Source of the DNA: Thermoproteota archaeon
Lineage (GTDB): Archaea; Thermoproteota; Thermoprotei_A; Sulfolobales; Acidilobaceae
Direction: 5' to 3'
Assembly (NCBI GenBank): GCA_013152575.1
Contig: JAADGB010000040.1
Location: forward strand, 1 to 5,795
DNA length: 5,795 nucleotides
This document shows positions 1-5,795 of the stretch, in pieces. Under the pieces are notes generated by a model. That model saw only the letters and a list, made by a program, of their open reading frames with translations, did not search any database and was not told the DNA's origin. The stretch's first letter is position 1. Every line of letters begins with the position of its first letter. The position numbers were made by a program, and so were the translations under genes.

Positions 1-1206
1 TATGTCATGTGGGTTTATGAAATGGTCGACTACGATGATCATCTTCGTGAGACTGGTTTGTCCTATGCCCCAGAGGCCCATCATTATCTTCTTGCCGTGG
101 CCTGGGTACTTTTTCTTTATTGAAACTATCATGAGTCCTTGGAATACACCATACACTGGGAATGTCACGTCTACTATCTCTGGGAAAATAGTTTTCATTA
201 TTGGTAGGAAGACTCGTTCGACAGCCTTTCCTATCACCGCATCCTCCAGTGGTGGAAGGCCTACAATAGTCCCTACGTAGATTGGATTATTCCTATGATA
301 GATTCTATCAACTGTTAATACGGGGTACTTCTCTATAGGCATGTCATAGAAGCCCCAGTGGTCGCCGAAGGGTCCCTCGTTTTCTAGCTTTGATAGTTGA
401 ACTCGGCCTTCGATGACTATTTCAGCGTTTGCTGGCACCATTAACCCGTTTTCTAGCTCTACTACTTCGAGCCCTTTTCCTCGAACTATGCCCGCGAACA
501 GGAGCTTGTCGAGAGGGTAGGGCACCGGTGCCACTCCAGTGAATATTGTTGCCGGGTCAGCTCCAATCACTATCGCCACTGGTAGTTCCTCGTTTCTCTC
601 TACTGCCTCGCGGAAAGCGTGTGATCCTCTCTTATGTATCTGCCAGTGAATTACTGCTCTATGGGAATCCTTAATCATGACACGGTAGATACCCATATTG
701 GTTATCCCGGTTTCCGGGTTCCGGGTCACAACGAGGCCTAGGGTGATGTATCGGCCTCCGTCAAGTGGCCAGGTCTTAAATGCAGGTATTTTGTCGAGCG
801 GGTCCCTCTCGATAACATTATCTTGGAAACCCGCCTTTCTAACACGCTTTGGAAGGTATGATGCTAGCTCTTTAACCTCCCACAAACGGGAGATCTTCTC
901 CCTTAGCCTTGTTGGCGGTGCACTGGATATTGATTCAGTGAATCTCTCGCCAATCTCTTCTAGTTTATTGACTCCAAGTACTTTAGCGAAGGCTTCGATG
1001 TCCGGGAAGATGTTGCCTGCGATCCTCCACCCTGGATATCCCTCTATATTCTCGAAGAGTACTGCTGGGCCTTTAGCATACATTATACGCCTCAGGAAAT
1101 GAGGGATCTCCAGAACTGGTGAGAGGGGCTTGTTAACGCGGATTAGTTTTCCCTGGTCTTCCAGCCATTTAAGGTAGTCTCTCAGGTCGTTAACTACAAT
1201 CGGCAC
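1..1206 (-). CDS. UbiD-family prenyl-FMN-dependent decarboxylase, C-terminus cut off (candidate anhydromevalonate phosphate decarboxylase)
   Basis: My reverse-strand translation is open from GTG at 1206 to the left edge: 402 residues, with the C-terminus outside the window. UbiD enzymes are usually about 430-500 residues, so some 30-100 are missing. They decarboxylate unsaturated acids using prenylated FMN made by UbiX. Visible family motifs are N170-M-G-I-Y-R175 (cofactor-binding Asn and catalytic Arg), H187/H191 in the following histidine-rich stretch, AEIVIEG at 261-267 with probable metal/cofactor ligand E262, and EGPFGDHWG at 277-285 giving E277 and D282 of the catalytic E-R-E/D set. FPEIVDV (341-347) and the VVDHFINPHD stretch (392-401) are also typical. 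The GTG start is secure because an in-frame TAA lies two codons upstream and GGTG sits 6 nt before it. In Crenarchaeota a UbiD homologue (described in Aeropyrum pernix) converts trans-anhydromevalonate 5-phosphate to isopentenyl phosphate. That role fits here but is inference; another aromatic or acrylic acid decarboxylase remains possible. Confidence 0.93.
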   Translation of the reverse strand, partial: MPIVVNDLRDYLKWLEDQGKLIRVNKPLSPVLEIPHFLRRIMYAKGPAVLFENIEGYPGWRIAGNIFPDIEAFAKVLGVNKLEEIGERFTESISSAPPTRLREKISRLWEVKELASYLPKRVRKAGFQDNVIERDPLDKIPAFKTWPLDGGRYITLGLVVTRNPETGITNMGIYRVMIKDSHRAVIHWQIHKRGSHAFREAVERNEELPVAIVIGADPATIFTGVAPVPYPLDKLLFAGIVRGKGLEVVELENGLMVPANAEIVIEGRVQLSKLENEGPFGDHWGFYDMPIEKYPVLTVDRIYHRNNPIYVGTIVGLPPLEDAVIGKAVERVFLPIMKTIFPEIVDVTFPVYGVFQGLMIVSIKKKYPGHGKKIMMGLWGIGQTSLTKMIIVVDHFINPHDI

Positions 1207-1212
1207 AATTTA

Positions 1213-1216
1213 CACC
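1213..1216 (-). promoter_or_regulatory. Shine-Dalgarno site of the UbiD-family gene
   Basis: On the minus strand AAGGTG occupies 1218-1213, with GGTG complementary to the archaeal 16S rRNA 3' end. It lies 6 nt before the GTG codon at 1206-1204. Together with the in-frame TAA between it and the GTG, it decides the start. Confidence 0.7.
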
Positions 1217-1240
1217 TTCAAGTTCTCTTAATGATTGGGA

Positions 1241-1250
1241 GTTAAAATTA
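1241..1250 (-). promoter_or_regulatory. Possible TATA-like promoter element for the UbiD-family gene
   Basis: The minus strand reads TAATTTTAAC here, an A/T-rich stretch in the 61-nt gap after the reverse gyrase stop. Its centre is about 39 nt before the GTG, which would place a transcript start near 1220 and leave the GGTG site inside a short leader. Spacing is consistent with archaeal promoters, but A/T-rich hexamers are common, and readthrough from reverse gyrase is equally possible. Confidence 0.35.
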
Positions 1251-1267
1251 GAAGGTATTGGGTATTG

Positions 1268-4200
1268 TTATATTGAGGCCTCCGTCTTGCCGACTTCGTG
1301 CGCTCTCTCGATTAAGGTTGATATGAGCTGGTAGACGTCTTCTATTACTTCTATCGCGTCCTTGCTTCCGGTCTCCACTAGGTAGAGTTCCTCCTCTAGT
1401 TTACGGCTTGTCTCTTCCGATACGAGTTCGCTGAAGTTCTCTACTAGATAATTGTATACAGTGATTCCGGATTTGGTTGGTATGAGGTAGCTGAGCCGCT
1501 TGCTCTCGATAATGTAGCCGTGTCTCCTGTTTGCTTCGAGTATCTTTGCATATGTGCTTGGTCTACCGAGGCCGCGTTCTTTCATCATCTTGATTATGTC
1601 TCCACTCTTGTATAGGGTTATTCTGCTTGAGCGTATCACCTTGGCCTCAATTATTGGTATCCTCTGTCCTGCTACTAGGCCTGCTGCCCATGCTCTTATT
1701 CTCGGCTTGTATACTAGGTGGTAGCCCTCTCCTTCATACCCTACTATCGCCTCGAACTTCTCGGTTAGGTCTCCTAGTGCTATCTCTACCTCACCGACTA
1801 CTGCAGTGGAGGGCTTCATCTGGCTGGCTATGAATCTTCTAAATATCAGGTCGTATAGCTTGATGTGGGCTCTGGTTAGCTTAATCGGCACCTTTAGAGA
1901 GCCGTCATAGATCTTCCTCTCAAGCTCCTCTGCGTCGATCGGCCGTGTTGGGCGGATCGCTTCGTGGGCCCCTTCTTTGCCCCATGACCTGGGCTTGTAT
2001 AGCCTCATCAGCCCTTTCGATTCGAGGTATTGAGCCGCAATCGACATTCCTGCCTTTGATATCCTCGTTGAGTCGGTTCTGTGGTAGGTTATGAGTCCGC
2101 TCTCGAATAGGTCTTGAGCTAGCTTCATGACGAATCTTGCATTGTAGCCGTATCTTCGAGATGCCTCGTAGAGTAGGGAGTCCGTTGTGAATGGGGGTGG
2201 TGGGTTGTGTTCTTCTTTCCAGTACTTTGAGCTTACTACTCTCAGCCACTTTTCTTCCTGGAGCTTCTTAGCCTTTTCACGTTCTTTCGTGAAGAAGTAT
2301 ACTCTTCCTCCCTCAATCTTTACACTGATCTTGTATCCGATCTCCTCCTTATACTTCATGTATCTATCGATTATCCATCCAAGTACTGGTGTCTGGACTC
2401 TTCCAGCACCATACCATCTCTTACCGTAAATAGACCATAGGTGGCTACTGAGGTAGAAGCCTATCCATCTATCCTCTATTCTCCTGACTATTTGTGCAGT
2501 TACGAGTCTCTCATCGATACCTTTAGCTTCTCTTAATGCCTCTATTATCGCGTTTCGTGTTACTTCATGGAATCGTCCTCTCTTGATATTGCTGTTGTAG
2601 GGTCTCAGTGCTAGGTAGACGTCCCATGCTATCTTCTCTCCCTCCCGGTCTGGGTCTGTTGCTATAACGACCTCGTCTACCTCTGTTGCGAGCTTGCGTA
2701 GAAGACTAACTGTTCTAGACGCGTCAAGCACGTTGGTTGAACCGCAGCGTGGACAAGGGGTTGTTCCCGCGTATTGGTAACCGCACTCGAGACATCTTCT
2801 TATTGGGGCGTAGATTGGCGCTATTCTCCCACCTTCAACTATGACTCCATAGGTTCCCTCTCCATCGATCGAGAGATCATAGAGGTGTCCTCTTGTAGCA
2901 GTTATAGTCAGTAGATAGACTGTTCCAGTCTCGGGGTCTGATGCGCTAGTCTCGTAGATCGTGAGGCGTCCTCTCCTTCTCCTACTGGGCCTGCCCCAGA
3001 ACCATGCTATTGTTCTAGCTTTGGTTGGTGACTCCACGATTAAGAGGACGGACTTTACCGATACCTTCTTACCCTTACCTCTCCTGCTAGCGTCCACCCT
3101 CTTCAATTCGACTTTGAGGTCTACCTGGGTTATATCGACAGGCTGGCTACTCGTATACCATGAAAGCCTCTCCCAGAGTGCTTCTATCAAGTGGAGCCGC
3201 TTCTCTAGGATTACGCTGAGACCATAAGTCATGGCTCCCTTGAGAAGCCTACTTGTCCTCCCGCTAGCCTGGAGATAAGTCGGGGCATCGGGTATTATCA
3301 CGTAGAGCACTCCGTCCCTGTTTTCTAGCACGATACCGCCTATCCTGAGGGTCTCTCCTGGCCCAATCATGGACTCGAACTCTTCTCCAGCCCTATTAGC
3401 TGCTTGCTTCATCGTCTCAACGAGTTCCTGAAGGAGGCCTTCCGGCTTTATCCTACCCTTGTAGGCTGCGGTCACTATAAGTGTATCAGTGAGCTTGTCC
3501 ATCAGTTTCCTTATCTTGTCAATGTACTCCTTCGCCCAGTCCCGTCCATTATCCTGCAGGTAGTAGAGGAAGGCGAGGAGTCTGCGTGGGTTCGCAACCG
3601 AGTCTTCGAATAATTGTAACCGTGCGGGAACGCCTACGAACACGGCGTATCTAACCTTTTCAGGGAGATCGAGTCCTCTCACGATGACTCCATACCTACT
3701 AGCTACGCCTACGAGTACGCTGACCTTGCCAGACGCTAGTTTCTCGATGCTCCTCCTTGACCCTGCTAGAGCGAGTGCAGAGTTTATCCCCGCCTCTTGT
3801 AGCTTCTTGTTAACCAGTTTAGCAACACTCTTACCCAGGGTTTGAGATACGAAAATGACTCCGCCATCTCCAAGCTCTCTCACGAGCTCTACTACATCGT
3901 TGATCGGATCCTCTGTTAACTTATACGCGTCAAGAACATTCCTCATGTAATCTGTGCCGCCACCCACTTCGAAGCCTAGGAGCTCCTTGAAGAGTAGATG
4001 TTTGATGCCTCTCGGCCGGCCCGTTGCTGATGCTATGACTAGTTGGCCTTGGTCTCCAATGATGTTTGCTCTGAGCTCGGCTTCGAGTTCTGCAACCTTT
4101 TTCCTTAATTCCTCGATTTTCTGTTCTATGCCAGCTGCGAGCGCCGCATAGAGCTTGAGTTTTGTCTTAACTAGCTGTTCCGCTATTGATATGGTATCCT

Positions 4201-4888
4201 CTGAGAAGCCGAGCAGTAATAGTACTCTGTCCACGTTCTTGCTGCTCCTGAGTAAGCTATCCACGTCATCGACTATGATTAAATTGAAGGGAGCTGCAGC
4301 CTTGAGTAGATCGAATCTCCGCTGGAGGAAGCTTGTCGTTGCCACTAAGATGCTATAGTCACCCTTCCCAATCCTCTCAAGCATCTCTTCCTTGAGCTTC
4401 TTAGCCATAGAACCATAGTAGTATGCGAGTTTCTCGCCTACAAGCTCCTTCATCCGCGCGGTGACTTGGCGTGCGAGGTTCTCGGTCGGGACGAGGTAGA
4501 GTATCTTCCACCCTTCCCTGTCGATCCTGTAGGCGGCATAGGTTTGAAGAAGCGTGGACTTTCCTACGCCAGTCGGAGCGATGATCGCTAGGCTTTCGAG
4601 GGATAGTAGCCTTTTAGCCCAGCTGATCTGAGCGCTCCAGAGGCTCGACCCGACTCTCGCCTCGAAATATATTTTGAAGTCGTTGAACCTCTCTTCTAGA
4701 TCATAAAGCCACAAGTAGGCTTTTAGGGTCCCGCGTTTGGCCAAGGCCTGCGCTATATCGGAAACACCGCCCGCCACATAGCCGGGCAGGCACCTCTCGC
4801 AGGGAAGCCCCTTTTCCAACCTCTCCGCAGTTATTTCTCCTCCACAGTTAGGGCAGCTTGTCTTGAATACCGGGTCGAGCCTCTTCAT
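1268..4888 (-). CDS. rgy: Reverse gyrase (ATP-dependent positive-supercoiling type IA topoisomerase)
   Basis: Complete at 1206 residues, normal for the family. Reverse gyrase fuses an SF2 helicase-like module to a type IA topoisomerase and introduces positive supercoils with ATP, protecting DNA in hyperthermophiles. Domains in order: N-terminal zinc finger (C12, C15, C30, C33); helicase H1 with WSAQ (84-87), Walker A APTGVGKST (104-112, K110), Walker B VDDVD (206-210), a charged helical stretch at about 254-275 and motif III SAT (287-289); helicase H2 with the latch insert at roughly 427-510 and motif VI QASGRTSR (540-547). A basic linker (about 601-609) leads to the topoisomerase: toprim start LLIVESPTKA (615-624, E619), second zinc finger (C699, C702, C712, C715), acidic triad DPDREG (745-750), catalytic Y935 in ITYHRTDS, and GLGRPSTY (1106-1113). 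No intein, frameshift or missing key residue is visible. The ATG start has GGTG 7 nt upstream and leaves the first zinc finger intact. Confidence 0.99.
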   Translation of the reverse strand: MKRLDPVFKTSCPNCGGEITAERLEKGLPCERCLPGYVAGGVSDIAQALAKRGTLKAYLWLYDLEERFNDFKIYFEARVGSSLWSAQISWAKRLLSLESLAIIAPTGVGKSTLLQTYAAYRIDREGWKILYLVPTENLARQVTARMKELVGEKLAYYYGSMAKKLKEEMLERIGKGDYSILVATTSFLQRRFDLLKAAAPFNLIIVDDVDSLLRSSKNVDRVLLLLGFSEDTISIAEQLVKTKLKLYAALAAGIEQKIEELRKKVAELEAELRANIIGDQGQLVIASATGRPRGIKHLLFKELLGFEVGGGTDYMRNVLDAYKLTEDPINDVVELVRELGDGGVIFVSQTLGKSVAKLVNKKLQEAGINSALALAGSRRSIEKLASGKVSVLVGVASRYGVIVRGLDLPEKVRYAVFVGVPARLQLFEDSVANPRRLLAFLYYLQDNGRDWAKEYIDKIRKLMDKLTDTLIVTAAYKGRIKPEGLLQELVETMKQAANRAGEEFESMIGPGETLRIGGIVLENRDGVLYVIIPDAPTYLQASGRTSRLLKGAMTYGLSVILEKRLHLIEALWERLSWYTSSQPVDITQVDLKVELKRVDASRRGKGKKVSVKSVLLIVESPTKARTIAWFWGRPSRRRRGRLTIYETSASDPETGTVYLLTITATRGHLYDLSIDGEGTYGVIVEGGRIAPIYAPIRRCLECGYQYAGTTPCPRCGSTNVLDASRTVSLLRKLATEVDEVVIATDPDREGEKIAWDVYLALRPYNSNIKRGRFHEVTRNAIIEALREAKGIDERLVTAQIVRRIEDRWIGFYLSSHLWSIYGKRWYGAGRVQTPVLGWIIDRYMKYKEEIGYKISVKIEGGRVYFFTKEREKAKKLQEEKWLRVVSSKYWKEEHNPPPPFTTDSLLYEASRRYGYNARFVMKLAQDLFESGLITYHRTDSTRISKAGMSIAAQYLESKGLMRLYKPRSWGKEGAHEAIRPTRPIDAEELERKIYDGSLKVPIKLTRAHIKLYDLIFRRFIASQMKPSTAVVGEVEIALGDLTEKFEAIVGYEGEGYHLVYKPRIRAWAAGLVAGQRIPIIEAKVIRSSRITLYKSGDIIKMMKERGLGRPSTYAKILEANRRHGYIIESKRLSYLIPTKSGITVYNYLVENFSELVSEETSRKLEEELYLVETGSKDAIEVIEDVYQLISTLIERAHEVGKTEASI

Positions 4889-4895
4889 CGCGCAA

Positions 4896-4899
4896 CACC
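4896..4899 (-). promoter_or_regulatory. Shine-Dalgarno site of reverse gyrase
   Basis: GGTG on the minus strand lies 7 nt before the ATG at 4888. The reading frame stays open for some distance upstream, so this site, plus the position of the first zinc finger close to the N-terminus, supports starting at 4888 rather than further upstream. Confidence 0.6.
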
Positions 4900-4916
4900 G
4901 ATTCGCTGGAGACGCG

Positions 4917-4924
4917 CTTATACC
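4917..4924 (-). promoter_or_regulatory. Weak candidate TATA element for reverse gyrase
   Basis: The minus strand reads GGTATAAG. Its centre is only about 32 nt before the ATG, so a normal 25-nt spacing would start the transcript near 4895, inside or after the GGTG site. That conflicts with Shine-Dalgarno use. The real promoter may lie further upstream, for example in the A/T-rich stretch at 4961-4970. The overlapping TACC-GT-GGTA dyad (4921-4930) is short enough to be chance. Confidence 0.25.
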
Positions 4925-4978
4925 GTGGTAAGCGTCCGGTGTGGCTATTACGATGCCGCATTAGATAATGGAGTTCCC

Positions 4979-4995
4979 ACCCGGTGATACCGGGT
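4979..4995. repeat. Perfect 17-bp inverted repeat, candidate operator between divergent genes
   Basis: ACCCGGT (4979-4985) and ACCGGGT (4989-4995) are perfect reverse complements separated by GAT. The repeat lies about 90 nt upstream of each of the two divergent genes (reverse gyrase and superoxide reductase). The G/C-rich arms stand out against the A/T-rich TTAATAATAT that follows. The symmetry suits a dimeric regulator, or a short hairpin if transcribed. It is followed by A/T-rich DNA rather than a T-run and no plus-strand gene precedes it, so a terminator role is unlikely. Function is inferred from symmetry and position only. Confidence 0.45.
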
Positions 4996-5039
4996 TAATA
5001 ATATCGACGAACACGTGCTCTGCACTTGAAAATATTGAT

Positions 5040-5052
5040 GTTAAGCTTTAAC
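5040..5052 (+). promoter_or_regulatory. Candidate promoter of the superoxide reductase gene, with dyad symmetry
   Basis: CTTTAA (5046-5051) is a TATA-like element centred about 41 nt before the GTG start. Standard archaeal spacing would start the transcript near 5073 and leave the GGTG site within a leader of about 16 nt. It is embedded in a 5-3-5 inverted repeat, GTTAA-GCT-TTAAC. A further small dyad, GTGC-TCT-GCAC, lies at 5015-5025. Both dyads are short enough to arise by chance. Confidence 0.4.
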
Positions 5053-5077
5053 CAGCCCACACTCAATAGTATTATAT

Positions 5078-5081
5078 GGTG
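5078..5081 (+). promoter_or_regulatory. Shine-Dalgarno site of the superoxide reductase gene
   Basis: GGTG lies 7 nt before the GTG codon at 5089. An in-frame TGA at 5080-5082 excludes any upstream start in this frame, and the next in-frame Met is residue 52, beyond essential iron ligands. The start at 5089 is therefore secure. Confidence 0.7.
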
Positions 5082-5088
5082 AAGAATC

Positions 5089-5466
5089 GTGAGGAAATTT
5101 GGAGATATAATATACACTCCAGAAGAGGCTCCCTCCCAGGTCATCTCTAAGGCTGAGACACACACTCCAAAGATAGAGGCTCCTGACACTGTTAAGAAGG
5201 GCGAACCCTTCACGGTCAAAGTAAGAGTTGGGCCTCACGAGATGAAAAGCCATCACTCGATAAGATACGTTGAAATCTGGTTCTACGAGGAAGGCAGGCC
5301 ATTCAACCCAGTAAGAGTGGCTAAGATCGTCTGGGAGCCAGAGCTAACAGTAGCAGAGGCAAGCGTGACAGTTACACTACAAAAGAGTGGTACACTATAT
5401 GCAATCAGCTACTGCAACCTACACGGTCTATGGGAGGCACGTAAGGAGATCAAGGTTACAGAGTAA
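5089..5466 (+). CDS. sor: Superoxide reductase, one-iron (neelaredoxin-type) class, lacking the conserved lysine
   Basis: Complete, 125 residues, close to the roughly 110-130 usual for one-iron superoxide reductases. The enzyme reduces superoxide to hydrogen peroxide in the cytoplasm without making oxygen, usually with electrons from rubredoxin. The catalytic Fe(His)4Cys centre is fully visible: H25, H50, H56, H112 and C109, the last pair in CNLHG (109-113). E23 fits the glutamate that binds the oxidised iron. There is no N-terminal desulforedoxin domain (no extra cysteine cluster), so this is not the two-iron desulfoferrodoxin. The oddity is T24: the usual motif is Glu-Lys-His-x-Pro, but here it is E23-T-H-T-P27, without the lysine that attracts superoxide. 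The same substitution and numbering were, as I recall, reported for an active Ignicoccus hospitalis enzyme, so loss of function should not be assumed. The gene is divergent from reverse gyrase, 200 nt apart, and meets the next gene tail to tail with no gap. No signal peptide is seen. Confidence 0.97.
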   Translation: MRKFGDIIYTPEEAPSQVISKAETHTPKIEAPDTVKKGEPFTVKVRVGPHEMKSHHSIRYVEIWFYEEGRPFNPVRVAKIVWEPELTVAEASVTVTLQKSGTLYAISYCNLHGLWEARKEIKVTE

Positions 5467-5795
5467 CTACCACCACATCGAGATAACGCCTACACTCAAT
5501 CCAGTGATTAAGATACTAATGAACCCTCCCAGCAGGAGTGCATACAATAATTTCTTCTTTTTTATCCCAAGTAATAAACCGGCGATTGTTCCTGTATAGA
5601 CTCCTGTAAATGGGAGTGGTATCGCGATAAATAGAACTAATCCGATCCATCCATATTTCTCAACTAGCGGGCTAGCCCGCCCTAAACTACTCTCCTCTAT
5701 CCATAAAACCAGTCTTTTTACGAGATTGATTCGAGAGAGGAGGCCGTGTTTTCCGGACTCTAGAATCTTCTCTACCGCGGTTGCTAATATAATAG
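5467..5795 (-). CDS. COG2426-type small membrane protein (annotated family: putative small multidrug export protein), N-terminus cut off
   Basis: My reverse-strand translation is open from the right edge (first whole codon at 5793) to a TAG at 5469-5467, giving the C-terminal 108 residues. Numbered from that first codon, residues 1-47 are mostly polar with many charges. Then comes KYGWIGLVLFIAIPLPFTG (46-64), whose IPLP-x-TG core (58-64) is characteristic of COG2426/Pfam Sm_multidrug_ex proteins. A hydrophobic run continues to 77, followed by a lysine cluster (78-81, IKKKK) and a final membrane segment at about 82-107. Family members are usually about 150-180 residues, so roughly 50 N-terminal residues lie outside the window. 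The export function is a database label with little experimental backing, and the substrate is unknown. The protein is certainly an integral membrane protein. Its stop abuts that of superoxide reductase, so the two transcripts must overlap at their 3' ends. Confidence 0.85.
   Translation of the reverse strand, partial: IILATAVEKILESGKHGLLSRINLVKRLVLWIEESSLGRASPLVEKYGWIGLVLFIAIPLPFTGVYTGTIAGLLLGIKKKKLLYALLLGGFISILITGLSVGVISMWW

Noticed and set aside
277..312. Asp282 in the UbiD-family protein in place of the glutamate of fungal Fdc1, considered as active-site loss
   Set aside because: EGPFGDH is a common form of this motif in bacterial and archaeal UbiD proteins, so the acid function is kept. 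The residue is unremarkable.
698..1102. 134-codon open frame on the plus strand
   Set aside because: It lies entirely antisense to the UbiD-family gene, whose reverse-strand translation shows strong family motifs throughout. The translated product resembles no known protein.
1920..2249. 109-codon minus-strand open frame, and several plus-strand frames of 65-88 codons inside 1627-4358
   Set aside because: All are shadows within the reverse gyrase coding region, with arginine- or serine/leucine-rich low-information translations and no matching ribosome binding evidence.
1268..4888. Search for an intein, frameshift or split in reverse gyrase
   Set aside because: All helicase and topoisomerase motifs appear once and in order over a normal length of 1206 residues, with both zinc fingers complete.
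4979..4996. The inverted repeat read as an intrinsic terminator
   Set aside because: No gene ends nearby on either strand, and the flank is mixed A/T (TTAATAATAT) rather than a T-run. A regulatory or chance origin is more likely.
5031..5040. TTGATG considered as the C box of a C/D box guide RNA
   Set aside because: It lacks the full RTGATGA consensus, and I found no D box (CTGA) at suitable spacing downstream before the superoxide reductase gene.
4995..5256. Two overlapping minus-strand frames of 71-74 codons covering the superoxide reductase 5' end
   Set aside because: They are antisense to a clearly real gene with all its iron ligands, and neither has a recognisable motif.

Overview
The window looks like chromosomal DNA from a hyperthermophilic archaeon, most likely a crenarchaeon of the Desulfurococcales type. 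Three things support this: a full-length reverse gyrase (the hallmark enzyme of hyperthermophiles), a one-iron superoxide reductase of the kind found in anaerobic archaea, and the same GGTG Shine-Dalgarno motif 6-7 nt before all three visible start codons. The superoxide reductase has Glu23-Thr24-His25 where most relatives have Glu-Lys-His. From memory, that lysine-less arrangement, with the same numbering, was characterised in Ignicoccus hospitalis. This hints at a relative but does not identify the species.

Layout: (1) 1-1206, minus strand: the first 402 residues of a UbiD-family prenylated-FMN decarboxylase, cut off by the left edge. (2) 1207-1267: a 61-nt gap with a ribosome binding site and a possible promoter. 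(3) 1268-4888, minus strand: complete reverse gyrase, 1206 residues, helicase and topoisomerase halves intact. (4) 4889-5088: a 200-nt divergent intergenic region with a perfect 7-3-7 inverted repeat and candidate promoters for both flanking genes. (5) 5089-5466, plus strand: complete superoxide reductase, 125 residues. (6) 5467-5795, minus strand: the C-terminal 108 residues of a COG2426-type small membrane protein, cut off by the right edge. Its stop codon directly abuts the superoxide reductase stop codon, with no base between them.

The genes do not form one pathway. Reverse gyrase protects and positively supercoils DNA at high temperature. Superoxide reductase removes superoxide without releasing oxygen. 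The UbiD protein is plausibly the anhydromevalonate phosphate decarboxylase of the archaeal mevalonate route to membrane lipids. I see no tRNA, rRNA, CRISPR array, insertion sequence or prophage, and no convincing new multi-gene system. The points most worth following up are the lysine-less superoxide reductase, the inverted repeat between two divergent stress-related genes, and the likely isoprenoid role of the UbiD homologue.
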